Shown here one piece after another: positions 8,301-23,300 of a stretch of DNA of 64,000 nt. Source of the stretch: Rhodobaculum claviforme (lineage in GTDB: Bacteria > Pseudomonadota > Alphaproteobacteria > Rhodobacterales > Rhodobacteraceae); NCBI RefSeq assembly GCF_016653255.1, contig NZ_NHSD01000302.1, positions 1-64,000 of the forward strand, written 5' to 3'. A model generated the notes under the pieces. That model was not told the origin of the DNA. It was given only the letters and a program-made list of their open reading frames with translations, and ran no database searches. Both the position numbers and the translations under genes were made by a program. Positions within the stretch are counted from its first letter, which is position 1, and every line of letters begins with the position of its first letter.

Positions 8301-11300
8301 CCCGCGCGGAGACGAGGTGGTGAACCGCGGGCTGACCTCCTCGGACGGGCCGAACCTGAATGCCGATGCCGGGCTCGTGCTGATCGCCGGCACCTACCGG
8401 CTGCGGGTCGAGAGCCTGACAGGCGCCACGGGCGCCTACAGCTTCCGGCTGCTGGATCTGGGCGCGGCGGCGCCGGTGGCGCTGGAGGCCGCGATCGAGG
8501 GCAGCCTCGACCCGAAGCGGTCCACCGACATCTACAGCTTCATCGGCAGCGCCGGGCAACGGATCGTGCTCGACACCGCCTCCCTCGCGGGCAGCGGCTG
8601 GAGCGTGACCTATCGGCTGATCGATCCCTGGGGCCGCGAGATCCGGCGCAACCAGAGCATCCTCAACGCCACCGAGATCGTGCTGGCGCATGACGGCACC
8701 CACACCCTGCTGATCGAGGGCCGCATCTGGGAAGGCGACGGGGCCATCACCTACACGACCGCGCTGCGCGAGGCCGTGCGCGCCGATGGCGGCACCATCG
8801 CGCTGGGCGAGACGGTGAGCGGCAGCGTGCCCGCCCCGCGCGGGTCGGTCGATTACCGCTTCACGCTGGATGCGCCCGCATGGGTGGTCTTCGACGGGCT
8901 GAGCGGGGATGCCAACGCGACGCTGCGCATCACCGGGCCGGGGGGCACCGACCGCAGCTTCAACCTGCGCGACGGGTCGGGCGGGCGCAGCTCCACCGCG
9001 CCGGTGATGCTGCTGGCGGCGGGCAGCTACGACGCCACGGTGACCGGCAACCAGAACACCCGCCCGGAGTTCGCCTTTCGCCTGCTCGATGCGGCCGGGG
9101 CGACCGACATCGGCTTCGACGCGGCCGTGGCCGGAACGCTGGAGCCCGCGACCGCGACCGCGCTTTTTGCCTTCGACGCCGCGGCGGGGCAGGTCTTCAC
9201 CCTTGCGGATGTGGTCAACACCAACAGCCTGAACATCTGGTGGCAGACCGCGAATTTCCGCATCATCGACCCGTTCGGGCGCCAGCTGGTCAGCACCACC
9301 GCCCTGGCGGCGCAGGAGCCGCGCAGCCTGCCCTTTGCCGGGCGTTATCTGCTGCTGATCGAGGGGCGCAACGACGCCGCCGCCGACAATGTCGTCACCT
9401 ATGGCTTCACCCTGCAGGACCCGCAGAACCCGGCGGTGCGGGACATCGCGCTGGAGGAGCGTGTGCAGGGCGCGGTGGCGCGGCCCGGCCAGCGCCATGT
9501 GATGACCTTCGATCTGGCGGCGGATGCGTTCCTGTATCTCGACAGCTTCACCGACGACAACGCCATGCGGGTGCGGATCCAGGGGCCGGCGGGGCTCGAT
9601 CGCACCTATCGGATGCGCGATGCCGACAGCACCGACTTCGGCAACGCCAACCCGGTGCTGAACGCCCGCGCCGGCAGCTACACGGTGACGGTGTGGAAGG
9701 ACGGCGCCGGCACCGGCGATTATGACTTCCGGCTGATGGATCTGGCGGCCGGCACGCCCGTCGCCATCGGCGACCGGATCGAGGGCGTGCTGGAGCCGCG
9801 ACGCGAGACCGACATCTACCGCTTCGAGGGCACCGCCGGCGACAGCTTCCTGATGAACGTCCTGCGCGAGCAGAACAGCGTCCAGGGCGTCTACTGGCGG
9901 CTGATCGACCCGGCCGGCAATGTCGAGATCAACCGCCCGCGCTTCGCCGACCGGGACCTGCACAGCCTGGCGCGGACCGGCACCTATACGCTGCTGATCG
10001 AGGGGCGCACCCGCGAGCCGATGGCGGGCGCGATCTCCTACGGGTTCGTGTTGCAGCCGGCGGTGCGGCAGGATTTCACCGCCGATCTCGATGCGGTGGG
10101 CGGGGGCGCGGGGCTGCAGGCCGCCACCGGGCCGGACGGCCGGGCGGCGCTGGGCTTCAACGGCTTCAACCACATCGTTCTGGACGATCCGGCCACCAAC
10201 CGCACCGGCAACGTCAGCTTCGCGCTGTGGTTCCGGCCCGACGCGCCGCGCACGACCTGGACGCCGCTGGTCCATTCCGGCGAGGGGGCGGTGGCCGGCC
10301 GGCAGTATACGCTGTGGCTGCACAGCGCGGGTTATGTCCACCTCAGCGCCACGACCGAGACCGGCGAGACGCGCTCGATCTCGACCCCGTCGGGCAGCGT
10401 CACCTACAACGACTGGAACCATGTCGTGGGCGTTCTCGACCGCGACCGCAACGTGATGCGGCTCTATCTCAACGGGGCCGAGGTCGCGGTCGAGGACGCC
10501 GTCACCACCGCCAACCAGGATCATTTCGGGATCGTCTACCGCTCGGCCCTGGAGGTCGAGGCGGGCGGGACCTATCGCTTCACCCTGGGCGCCGACGATG
10601 GCGCGACCCTGCGGTTGCGCGACGCGGACGGCAACCTCGTCGATGTGCTCAACGAGGTCGGCGGGGTGCTCGACCACCTCGACAACGACATCGCCGGGAA
10701 CAGCACCCGCTGGGGCGAGGTCGTGCTGGCGGCCGGCACCACCTATGCGCTCGAGCTGCGCCACTGGGAGCGGACCGGCAACGAGGCGCTGTCGCTGACG
10801 GTCAGCGGCCCCGACACCGGCGGTGTTGCGGTCGATATCGCGGCCAGCGGCCTGCTGAAGGGCGCGCCGGTCGTGGCCGATCCCGCCCCCGGTTTCGCAG
10901 GCCCGGCGCCATGGAGCTTTGCTTTCTACGACGTGGTCTCCACCGGCAACGGCGTCGCCTTCGACATCGAGACCGCCGGCACCCTGCGCGGCGAGGGGTA
11001 CGCCGACCTCGGCAGCGGCCGCTGGCTTGCCAATGCGGTGCGTGGCGTGGCGCCGGGCGTGGCGGTGACGCGGCCGCTGCTGCTGGGTGCCTCGCATGAG
11101 GCCGCACATCAGACCGGGTTCGAGGGCGCCATGGCGGGTTTCGCGCTGTGGGATGTGGGCCTTGATGCCGATGGCGCGGCAGCGGCCCGTTCCGGCGGCG
11201 CGGGCCTGCCCGATCCGGTGGTGCGGCTGGCGATGGAGGAGACCGACGATCCCGCCGCGCCGGCACTGGTGGTGGCCAATGGCGGGCTTGCCGGAACGGA

Positions 11301-14300
11301 TGCGGTGGTGGTGGATTTCACCGCCGGGCTGCAGGGGGTGTTCACCGGCCGCATCGACGTCCCGGGCGCGGTGGACGTGTTCACCTTCACGCTGGACGAC
11401 GACCGGCTGCTCTACTGGGACACGCTGACCGACCGGTCCGACATGCGCGCCACCCTGCGCGGTCCCGGCGGTGTGCGTATCGACCGGGCCTTCACCGCGT
11501 CGGGCACCACGCAGGGCGGCAATTTCGCCTTTCACGCCCCGGCGGGCGACTACACGCTGACGGTGTCGGGCACTGTGGCCGCGCGCGGCGGCTATGGCCT
11601 GCGCCTGCTGGACCTGGCCCGCGCGCCGGTACTGGAGATCGACGGCGCGGGGCTGACCGGCGCGCTCGACATGCGCCGCAGCGCCGGGGCGTTTGCCATC
11701 GACGCGCTGGCCGGCGACCGGATCTATGTGCGGCTGGAGGGGTTCGGCGTCTCCGCCAACGACGCCCGCTGGCGGGTGATCGACCCGTTCGGGCGGATGC
11801 TGAGCGGGCCGCTGGCCGCCACTGACATCGCCGATCTGCGCCCGCAGGTGGACGGCCGGCACTGGCTGGTGCTGGAGAGCCACCGCACCCTCGATCCGCA
11901 GGCCACGGTGCCCTATGCGCTGTCGGCCTTCCGCATCGAGGCGGTGCCGGTGCCGATTGCCATCGGCGGCGCCAACCCCGGCGCCGCGCCGCAGATCGTG
12001 CCCGGCGCGGTGGGCGATGCGCTGGCGCTGCGCGGGGCCGAGCATGTGGAGGTTGCCGGTGATCCGGCGCTGGACCTGAGCGGGAGCATCACGCTCGAAG
12101 CCTGGGTCAAGGTCGAGAGCTACACCAGCGCCTGGGTGCCGGTGATCCACAAGGGCGACGGCGCGGGTGGCTGGGCCTATGGCCTGATGCTGAACTCCAA
12201 CGGCTCGGTCTGGGCGCGGGCGGATCGCGCCACCGGGCAGGGCGAGACGCTGCAGACGACCGGCGGACGGGTGCCGCCGGGCGAATGGGTGCACATCGCC
12301 GCGGTGTTCGACCGCGCCGCGGGCCGGCAGATCATCTATGTCAACGGCGCCGAGGCGGCGGCGCGCACCATGAACGTCGCGGCCGGGCGCACCGTCGCAG
12401 AGCCGCTCCTGATCGGGCGCACGAACGAGGATTCCTCCAACACCGGCATGTTCGACGGGGCCATAGACGAGGTGCGCGTCTGGGGCGTGGCCCGCAGCGC
12501 CGCGGAGATCGGCGATGCCATGGGCCTGACCCTCGCAGGTGACGAGGCCGGGCTGCGGCTGTGGAAGCCGCTCGATGCGGTGGCTGGCGACGGCACCACG
12601 GCGGATGGCGGGCCGAACGCGCTGGGCGGTCGCTTTGTCAACATGATCCCCCAGGGGGTGACGGGGCGCGTGGCCCAGGTCGGGCAGGAGATCCGCTATA
12701 CCTTCACCCTGTCCGAGGCGCGGCAGATCTATCTCGACAGCCTGACCGCCAATGCCGACATCCGCTTCAGCCTGACCGGCCCGCAGGGCACGGTGCTGTC
12801 GAACCGCCGGATGGACCAGGCCGATGCGGTGGGCATCGGCAGCGGTGCCAACCCGGTGCTGGCGCTGCCCGCGGGGGATTACACGCTTCTGGTCACCGGG
12901 GCCGGCGCGGCGACCGGCAACTTCAATTTCGTGCTGCGCGATCTGGCTGACGCCGCGCCGCTGACCAGGGGCACGGCGATCGCGGGAGCCCTGGCGCCGG
13001 GCAACGTCACCCGCATGTATCGCTTCGACGCGGCGGCGGGCGAGCGGATCTTCATCGACAACATCGCCACCTCGGGCAACATCAGCTGGCGGCTCATCGA
13101 TCCCTACGGCGCGATGGAGCTTGGCCGGCTCAGCCCCGGCGACCGCACCGACGAGCGGCTGGCCCGCGACGGCACCTATGTGCTGCTGATCGAGGGGCAT
13201 GTCGGGGCGGGCGGCACCGGGCGCTATCACCTGGCGATCCACGACATCGCGGCGCCGGTGCCGGTGGCGATGGCGGTGGGCGCGCTGATGGCCGCGGACA
13301 TCGACGTGCCCGGGCGCGTGCGGGCCTTTGCCTTTGATCTGGATGCGCCGTCGCTGCTGGTGATGGACAGCTACCACAACGCCGCCTCGGTGCGCTGGAC
13401 GCTGACCGGGCCGGACGGGACGGTGGTGGCGGGCCGGCCCTTCAGCCAGACCGACGGCCGGCAGCAGACCGGCGACACGGTGCTGCGGCTGGGGCCGGGG
13501 GCGCATGAGCTGCGCGTCTTTGCCATCGACGACACCATCGGCAGCCATCAGTTCCGCCTGCGTGACATCGTGGCCGAGGCGGTGGCGCTGCCCCTCAACG
13601 AGGAGCGCATCGCCAACCTGCCCGACACCGGGCGCGGCATCGCCGTTCTGGCGGTGGATCTGCAGCGCAACCAGGCGGTGACGCTGGAGGTCCCCTCGGG
13701 TGGGCGGCCGGCGAACAACACGGCATGGCGGCTGGTCACGCCCGACGGGCATCAGCTGCAGACAGGCAGGCTCGACCCCGCAAGCTTTGTCGCGCGGGTT
13801 GGCGGCACGCATTACATCCTGATCGACCCCGACACCCGCGACGGCACCACCGACACTCCTTATCGGCTGCGGCTCGCGGCCAGCCCTGTGCCCGCGGCCA
13901 TCGGTGCCACGCTGGAGGATTTCGAGGGCGGGCCGGGCATCGCCCATGTGCTTCTCAACAACAACGGCCCGGCGGCGGAAGTGGTGGCGGCCGGACGCGC
14001 CGGTGCCGCGCTGCGTCTGCTGTCCGACGACCAGCCGCAGCAGCGCAACGGCGTGGCGTTCTCCGCCACCGCCGAGGGGCGGCATGAGAGTGTCGCGGTC
14101 GCCTTCGACTTCCGCATCGACCGGCCGGCGGCGGGCGCGCCCGGCGAGGGGGTGACGCTGGCGTGGTTCCCGGCCGCGGCGCATGGGCTGGGCGGGCCGG
14201 TGCCGTGGCTGGCGGCGGCGCCCAACCTGTCGGGCGTGGTGGCGGTGGCGCTCAATGTGTTCCGGACCTCCGGCGGGCCGTCCATCGCGCTGCATTACGG

Positions 14301-17300
14301 CAACCAGCGGGCCGAGGTGGCGCTGTCCACGCTGGGCCTGACGGCCGACGATCTGGTGGAGGCGGACGGTGCGCTGGGGCTGACGATGACGCGCACGGCC
14401 GGCGGCACCACTGTCGGCGTGACACTGACGCTGGACGGCGTGGCGCAGACGGTGATCGCCGAGCATTTCCTGGCCGGGTTCGAGCTGGATCAGGGCCGGG
14501 CCGCGATTCAGGCGCGCAACGGCTCGGGCAACCGCATGGGTCTGAGCGTGGACAACGTGTCGGTGGCAGTGGCCGGGGCCGTCACCGCGCCCACCGCCGC
14601 GCTGAACACCGAACTGACGGGCGCGATCACCGTGGCCGGGGCGGTGGACCGCTGGGCGCTGTCGCTGGAGGCCGCGACGCGCATCGTGGTCGACAGCCTG
14701 ACCAACAACCCCAACCTGCGCTGGAGCATCACCGGACCGGGCAGCGTGGGCGAGCGGCGCTTTGACCAGACCGATTCCAGCGGCCGGTCGGGCAACACCG
14801 TGATCGAGCTGCCGGCGGGCGCGCATTACCTGAACGTCTACGGCGCCGGCACGACGACGGGCAGCTATGCGCTGGCGCTGTTCGATGTGGCCGACGCCAC
14901 GCCGCTCCTGCCCGATGCGGTGCTGGAGGTGACGCTCGATCCCGGCAACGAGATGCAGCTCTTCCGCCTCGACTGGCCCGGCGATGCAGATCTCTATCTG
15001 GAAACGCGGGGGGTGTCGGGACCGACGGCCGACTGGCGGCTGATCGCGCCGGACGGCACCGTTGTGCAGGACCGCAGCGCCTTCAACACCGACATCCTGC
15101 GCCGGCCGCTGGCGCAGGCCGGGCCCTATCTGCTGATCGTGGAGGGGCGCGTGGGTTCCTCGGCGCCCAGCACGCTGTGGCTGCAGGCGCGGCAGGCCGG
15201 CACCGCCGAGGTGGCGATGGCGCCCGGCACCACGGTGGCGGGGACCATCGCCAACGCCGGTGACCGGGTGGTGCATGCCTTCACCCTCGATGCGCCGGCG
15301 CGGCTCCATTTCGACAGCCTGACCAACGACAACGGCCTGTTCTGGTCGCTGGCGGGGCCGAGCGGCACGCTGGGCACATCGACCCTGCAGCGGGCGGATG
15401 CGACCTGGCAGACCAGCGCGTCGGGGGTGATGCTGGCGCCGGCCGGCGACTACCGGCTGGTCGTGTCCGGCACCGGCGCGGCGACCGGGGATTTCGCCTT
15501 CATCCTGCATGACCTCGATGCCGCCGCCACGGTCGTCTTCGGCGAGACGGTGGCGGCGGAGTATGATCCGGCGAACCGCAGCCGCGCCTTCCGCTTCGAC
15601 GGCACGGCGGGGGAGGCGCTCTTTGTCGAGTATCTGAGCGGCGCCTTCAACGGCCGCTGGAAGGTGGTGGATGCCTACGGAACCCTGATCGAGAATGCCT
15701 GGGCCACGACCAGCATGCAGGAGGTGGTCCTGCGCGCCACCGGCCCGCAGTGGCTGATCGTGGAGGGGACGATCAGCGCCACCGGCACCGCGAACCACGC
15801 GTTCCGCATCGTGCCGCTGGCCTCGACCCTGGCGGAGCTGACGCTGAACACGCGGGTCACCGCCGCCATCGACCTGCCGGGGCAGTCGGACCGCTACAGC
15901 TTCAGCCTGAGCGAGGAGGCCTGGCTCTACATCGACGTGCAGGCGCCCGATTCCGGCGCCTGGACATGGAGCCTGGGCGGCCCGCGCGGGCAGGAGGCAA
16001 GCCGGACATTCAGCCAGTCCGACGCCGATCAGGCCGGCAGCGCGCCGCTGTTGCGGCTGATCCCGGGCGATTATGTCTTCACCGTGCGGCCCTCGGGCGG
16101 GGCGACGGGCGACTACGCCTTCCAGATCCTCGACATGGCGCAGGCGGTGGCGATCACGCCGGGCACCCCGGTGGCCGAGCAGCTGTCGCCCGGCAGCGCC
16201 ACGCGAGTCCACACCTTCGAGGCCGTGGCGGGCGAGCGGTTCTTCTTCGACCGGACGGAGGGGAGCTTTCGCCAATACTGGCGCCTGCTCGACCCCTATG
16301 GCCAGCAGGTGTTCGGCACCTCCATGTCCAGCGACGTCGAGACCATCGCCCTGCCCGAGACCGGCCGCTACCTGCTGCTGATCGAGGGGCGCATCAGCCA
16401 GGCCGACGCGCAGGGCTATGCGTTCAACATCTATGCCAACCCGGTGCGGGCGCCGATCCGGCTGGCGGGGCTGGAGTATGTGCCGGGCCCCGACCTGGTG
16501 GCCGAGGGACTGCGCGTCGATACTGACGCTGCGCTGGTGTCGGGCGGGCCGGTGCCGGTGGCCTGGACGCTGCGCAACGCGGGCGAGCTGCCGGTGGCGG
16601 GGCGGTTCGACAACCGCGTCACGATCCGGCGGGTGGATACCGGCCAGATCCTCGCCGATGTGATCGTGCCCTGGGACCCTGCCGCGCGGGGCGACATCGC
16701 CAGCGGTGCCGCGGTGGAACAATCGGTGGTGCTGACGCTGCCGCCGGGGATGGTCGCGGTGGGCGATCTGGTGCTGCAGCTGCGGCTCGACGTGGGCAAT
16801 GACGTCGACGAAAGCAACCTCGCCGGCGATGCCGAGATGAACAACGCGGCCGACCTGCCCATCGCGGTGGCGCTGGCGCCCTATGTGGATCTGCGGCCCG
16901 AGGATGTGCAGGTCGCACCGGCCGCCGCCGGCTGGACCCCGGGCGAGATGGTCACCGTCACCTGGACCACGCGCAACGACGGCACCAGGGCCACCGATCA
17001 GCCGTGGTCGGAGCGGCTGGTGGTGCGAAACATCTCCACCGGGCGGGTGGTGCTGAGCCAGGACCTGCGCATCGCCGCCGATGCCGGGCTGGCGGCGGGC
17101 GACAGCGCCGCGCGCACGCTGGTGTTCGGCTGGCCGTCGGGGCTGGATGCCACGGGCCTTTATGATTTCCGCGTGGTCGTCGATGCGCTGGCGGAAGTGT
17201 TCGAGACCAATCCCGAGGGCACCGGCGAGGCCAACAACGAGGAGGTGCTGCGGCGCGCCTCCGCGCCCGATCTGGTGGTCGCCTCGGTGGGGGTGGATCA

Positions 17301-20300
17301 GGACGCGCCCGGCGCGGGCGACGCGCTGACCATCCGCTGGGTCACCGCCAACGAGGGCGCCGCGGCGACGCCCGACAGCTGGTTCGACCGGGTCCGGGTG
17401 CGCAACATCACCACCGGCCAGACCCTGCACAACGTCGCGGTGGCGGTGCAGGACAGCCCGATTGCCGCCGGCGCCAGCGCCGAGCGCAGCGTGACGCTGG
17501 CGCTGCCGCATGGCGCCTCCGGGGTGGGCACGATCCGCGTCGAGGTCTGGACCGATGCCGATGCCACCGGGCGCGGGTCGATCAACGAGGCGCGCGAGGG
17601 GCTGACCGTCTCGCAGGCCGAAAGCAACAACTTCCTCAGCATCGACATCCTGTCGGAGGCGCGGCCCTATGCCGATCTGGTCGCCAGCATCACCGGCGTG
17701 CCCGTGGCGCCGCGCGGCAGCGAGACCGGCACCATCCGCTGGCGGGTGGAGAACCTCGGCGCGGTGGCCACGGACGCCGAGGCCTGGGTGGACCGGGTGT
17801 GGCTCTCGACCACGCCCACGCTCGACACCGGCAGCGACATCCTGCTGAGCGAGGTCGCGCGCAGCGGCGCGCTGGCGGTGGGCGAGGACTACGAGGTCGC
17901 GGCCGAGATCGTCTTCCCCACCGGGGTGGAGGGGGATGTCTATCTCTTTGTGCAGACCGACGCGCTGCTGGCGGTGACCGAGCCCGACACGCGGGCCGAC
18001 AACGTGGCCGGGCGGCAGGTGGCGCTGTCCTCGCCGTTTTCGGATCTGGTGGTGCAGACGGTGGGGGCACCGTCGGGCGCCTATCTGGGCGGCGACAGCA
18101 TCGCGGTGTCGTGGCGGGTGGCCAATGCCGGCCCCGATGCGATGCCTGCGCCGGCGGGGGGGATCGTGGACCGGGTCTATCTCGCGGCCGGCGATGTGCC
18201 GTCGGCCGGGGACATCCTGATCGGGGAATTCACCCGCGCCGGCGGGCTGGGGGTGGGGGCCTCCTACAGCCGGGTGGAGACGATCGCGCTGCCGCCCGGG
18301 GTGGCCGGGACGTTCCGCGTGCTGGTGGTGACCAACGCCGACGGCGCGGTGTTCGAACGCGGGGCGACGGCCAACAATTTCGCCCGCTCGGGCGGCGATC
18401 TGACGCTGTCGCCGGCGCCGGCCGCGGATCTGGTGGTGCGCCTGGTGGAGGGGCCGGACAGCCTCGTGCCGGGGCAGCAGGTGGAGCTGCGCTACAGGGT
18501 CGAGAACACCGGCCAGGCGGTGGCGCGCGCGCCCTGGCAGGACCGGGTGCTGATCCGCGGCCCGGGCCTGTCGGCCAGCGGCACGCAGCTGGCGGTGATC
18601 GACCGCAGCTTCGATCTGGCGGTGGGCGAGAGCTACGAGGTGACGCTCACGGTGACGGTGCCGGTCAACCTCGGCGTCGGCGAGTTCCGCTTCGCGGTGG
18701 AGGCCGACCGGCTGAACCGGGTGTTCGAGGCCGGGCGGCTGGCCAACAACACCGGCGAGGCGGCGGCGGTGCCGCTCCTGCACCCCAACCTGACGGTGCC
18801 GGCGGTGACGCTGTCGGACGGCCCGTTCCAGTCGGGCGACACGGTGCAGGTGGGCTGGACCGTGGCCAATGCCGGCGGCGGGGCGGTGCCCGTGGGCTGG
18901 ACCGATCGCATCTGGCTGAGCCGCACCGAGGGCGTGACGGCCGATGCGATCCTGCTGGCCGAGCGGGTGAGCGACGCGCCGGTGCCCTTTGCGGCGGGCG
19001 AGACGGTGGGCGCGGTGATGGACGTGACCATCCCGGTCTTCGCCTCGGGCGCGTGGTTCGTCGTGGTCGAGACGGACGCGCTGCACCAGGTGGTCGAACC
19101 GGGGGCCGAGGGCGACAATACCCGCGCCGCGGCGGTGTCGGTGACGCTCGCGCCCTATGCCAACCTCGCGGTCACCGAGGTGGTCGCGCCCGCGCAGACG
19201 GTGCAGGATCCCGCGCGGGTGGAGGTGACCTGGACGGTGACCAACGACGGCACCGGCCGCGGGCTGACCGATGCCTGGGTGGACCGCATCTGGCTGGAGC
19301 GGATCGCCGGGCCCGCCGGTCCGGCGGTGGTGGAGCTGGCGCGGGTCGCGCACAGCGGCGGGCTCGACCGGGGGGAGAGCTACACCAAGAGCCGCACCCT
19401 CCTGCTGCCGGCGGGGTTCAACGGGCGGTTCCGGCTGTTCGTGACCACGGATGCCGATGGCGCGGTGTTCGAGAACAACATCGAGGCCGACAACACGCTG
19501 CGGCTCGACGGGTTCTTCGACGTGATGCCGATCCCGCCCGCCGATCTGGTGGTCACCGCCGTGAGCGCGCCGGAGACGGCGCAGTCGGGCGTGCCGCTGA
19601 AACTGCGCTGGACGGTGGAAAACCAGGGGATCGGGCAGACCAGCACCTCCTCCTGGAACGACCGGGTGTTCATCGCCGACAATCCCGACGGCACCGGCCG
19701 CACCCTCCTGGGCAGCTTCAACCGCATCGGCTTCGTGTCCGCGGGCGGCAGCTACGAGCGCGAGGTCACGGTCGGCCTGCCGCAGGGGTGGACCGGCCCG
19801 ACCTGGTTCTTCGTGGAGACGCCGGGCTCCAACACCGTGACCGCGGGCATCGGCGCCCCGTTCGAGTTCGTCTTCACCGACGCCGGCAACACCGGCCGGT
19901 CCGCACAGGTGGATGTGACGCTGTCGCCGCCGCCCGACCTGATCGTCACCGGCGTCACCATCCCGGCCAGTGCGCCCGAGGGCACCGCCATCGACGTCAC
20001 CTGGACGGTCAGGAACGACGGCACCGGTCCCGCCGAGGGGCAATGGAACGACCGCATCGTGCTGCGCCCCGTGGGCGCGGCCGCCGGCGGGCGCGACATC
20101 ACCCTGGGCAACTTCACCTTCACCGGCCCGTTGCAGGCCGGCACCAGCTATACCCGCACCGCGCAGCTGACCCTGCCTGCGCGCAGCAGCGGCACCTTCC
20201 GCGTGGTGGTGATCACCGATTCCAGCAATGCGGTGTTCGAACACGACCGCGCGGGCAACAACGAGACCGCCTCGGCCACGGCGCTGTCGGTGACGGTGCA

Positions 20301-23300
20301 GCCGCGGCCCGACCTGCAGGTCTCGCTGATCGAGGCGCCCGACCGGCTGGACGCCGGCGCCACCGGCGCGCTGCGCTTCACCGTCATCAACCAGGGCCCG
20401 GTGGCCACCGATGTGGCGAACTGGACCGACCGGGTGTATCTGTCGCTGACGCCCAACGTCACCAGCGCCTCGATCCTGCTGGCCAGCCTGTCGAACGAGG
20501 CCGCGCTGGCCCCGGGCGAGCAGTATCTGAGCCAGGAAGTGGTGTTCAAGGTGCCCGAGCGGTATCGCGACACGGTCTATCTGGTCGTCGCCAGCGATGC
20601 CACCGACCGGGTGGACGAATGGCCGAACGAGGGCAACAACATCCGCGTGCACGAACTCTTCGTGGAGGGGCTGCCGCTTGCGGATCTGGTGGTCCACGAT
20701 GTGGTCACGCCGTTCCAGACCTTCGAGGGCAGCGAGGTCACGGTCACCTACAGCGTCACCAACCGCGGGGTGGGGCCGACCAACACCGGGGCCTGGACCG
20801 AACAGGTCTGGCTGACGCGCGACCGCACCCGTCCGCACCCGTCCAGGGGCGACGTGCTGCTGACGACGCTGCAATACACCGACGGGGTGCTGGAGGTGGG
20901 CGCGGGCTATGACCGCACCGTCACCGTGCAGCTGCCGGCGAGCCTGGTGTCGGGCAACTACTACATCACGCCCTGGGTCGATCCCTTCGACCAGGTGCTG
21001 GAGGACACGCTGGCGGTCAACGTCAACCCCGACGACCCGGCCGGCGTGAACTCCAACAACTACCGGGCCGGGGGCGCGGATGCCATCGGCCGGCCCAATG
21101 TGCTGCAGATCGTCGGCATGCCGCCGCCGGTGGTCAACCCGGAGATCCGCGCCGAGATCCTGTCGGTGACCGCCAGCGCCACCTCGGGGCTGGCCGGTGC
21201 GGACGACTTCGAGGTCACCTACCGGCTGACCAACTCCGGCACGGGGCCCGCGGGCAGCATCCGCTACTGGCTCGACATCTCGAACATGCCCGAGCGCACG
21301 GCGCCGGGGGTCCGCAACTGGGAGATCAGCTCGGGCTTTGCGCCGCAGCTCGCGCCGGGCGAAAGCGTCACGCTGACCGAGCGCCTGCGCCTGCCTGCGC
21401 CGGTGCAGGGCAGCTATCTGGTGCTGACCACCAGCACCCCGGGCGACACCGATCCCATCGACGACACCGCCTTTGCCGTCATCGACGTGACCCCGGTCCT
21501 TGCCGATCTGCAGGTGAGCGCGGTGGTGGCGCCCGAAACCGCGTTCTCGGGCGAGCCGATCACGATCCGCTACACCGTCACCAACGAGGGTGAGGTTCCG
21601 GTCTGGGACCTGACCCAGTTCTGGCGCGACGAGGTCTGGATCAGCCCCGATCCGGTGTTCATCTATGACCGGGCGGTGCTGCTGTCGATCGAGACCGTGT
21701 CGAACGCGGTGCCGCTGGGCGCCGGCGAGAGCTACGAGCGCGAGGTCGCGGCGGTGCTGCCGCCGGGCATCGACGGGGCGTTCCATGTCCATGTCTTTGC
21801 CAATGTCCGCAGCCCCGGCGAGCGGACCGCCCCGCGCGCCGAGGCGCAGCGCGGCTGGTTCAACATCCAGAGCAGCCGCATCGGCCAGCTGGTCTTTGCG
21901 CAGGAACGCTCGCCGCACGAAAGCCCGGCCGGCTCCCACCGGCAGGCCGACCTGCCGGTGGTGTATCGCGAACCCGATCTGGTGGTGTCGGAACTGGTGG
22001 TGCCCGACACGCTGACGGCGGGCGAGACGGTGGACATCAGCTTCACCGTCACCAACACCGGCACCCGGGCCACGCGCGAGGACTGGTGGGTGGACCGGGT
22101 GTATCTGTCGCTGGACGCCACGCTGGACGAGGGCGATTACCTGCTCCGGCGCGAGGAGGCCGGCCGCGAGATCAGCGCCGAGCATCAGCGCCGCGGCGTG
22201 CTGGAGCCGGGCGAGAGCTACACCGCCACGGTGCGGGTGACGCTGCCGTTCGAGATCGCGGGCGGTTTCCACATCCTCGCGGTGACCGACAGCGGGCTGT
22301 CGGAGTCGAGCCTTGCGCGCTCCAGCGTCTCGGAGCGGTTGCGCGGCGTGCGCGGCGATCCGACCGGGCGCGTGCGCGAGTTCCAGGGCGAGGGCAACAA
22401 CACCACCGCGCAGGCCGTGACGGTGCTGCCCGCGACCGCGCCGAACCTCGTGGTCAGCGCGCTGAGCGTGCCCGAGCGGGTGGTGCGCGGCCAGCCGTTC
22501 GAGATCAGCTGGACCGTCACCAACGCGGGCGGCCCGGTGCCGTTCCAGCAAAGCCGCTGGGACGATCTGGTGTTCTTCAGCCGCGATGCGCATCTGGACC
22601 TGCGCGCCGACCGCTATGTCGCGCAGCACACCCACCGCGACGGGCTGGGCGCCGGCGAAAGCTACACCGTCACCCGCACGCTGATCGCGCCGGGCGACCT
22701 GCCGACCGACGCCTATTACCTCTTTGTCGTCACCGACCCGCAGCGGCCCGGCCCCCGCGGCGCCGTGTTCGAAGGCGCCAACGAGGACGACAACGCCACC
22801 CGCACCGCGCTGCCCGTCATCTTCGAGATGCCGCCGCCGGCCGATCTGGTGGTGGGCGAGATCGTCATTCCCCCCAACGCCAGCGCGGGCGACGAGATCA
22901 CCCTGCGCTGGACGGTCGAGAACGTCTCGGACGAGCCGGTGCTGGGCGTGTGGTCGGACAGCGTGTTCCTTTCCACCGACGGCAGCTGGGATCTGGGCGA
23001 CCGGCCGCTGGGCCGGGTGCAGGCCTCGGGCCCGCTGCTGCCCGGCCAGAGCCGCGAGATGCAGCTCACGACCACCATGCCGGCGATGACGCCGGGGCAA
23101 TACCGGGTGATCGTGCGCACCGACATCTTCAACCAGGTGTTCGAGGACAACCTCGTCAACAACACCCGCGCCTCGGCCGATACGCTGTCGGTGGCGGTGG
23201 AGGAGATGCTCTTCGACACCCCGCTCACCGTGACCCTGGGCGAGCGGCAGGAACGGCTGTGGCGCATCACCGTGCCGCCGGGCGAGACGATGCGGGTGAC

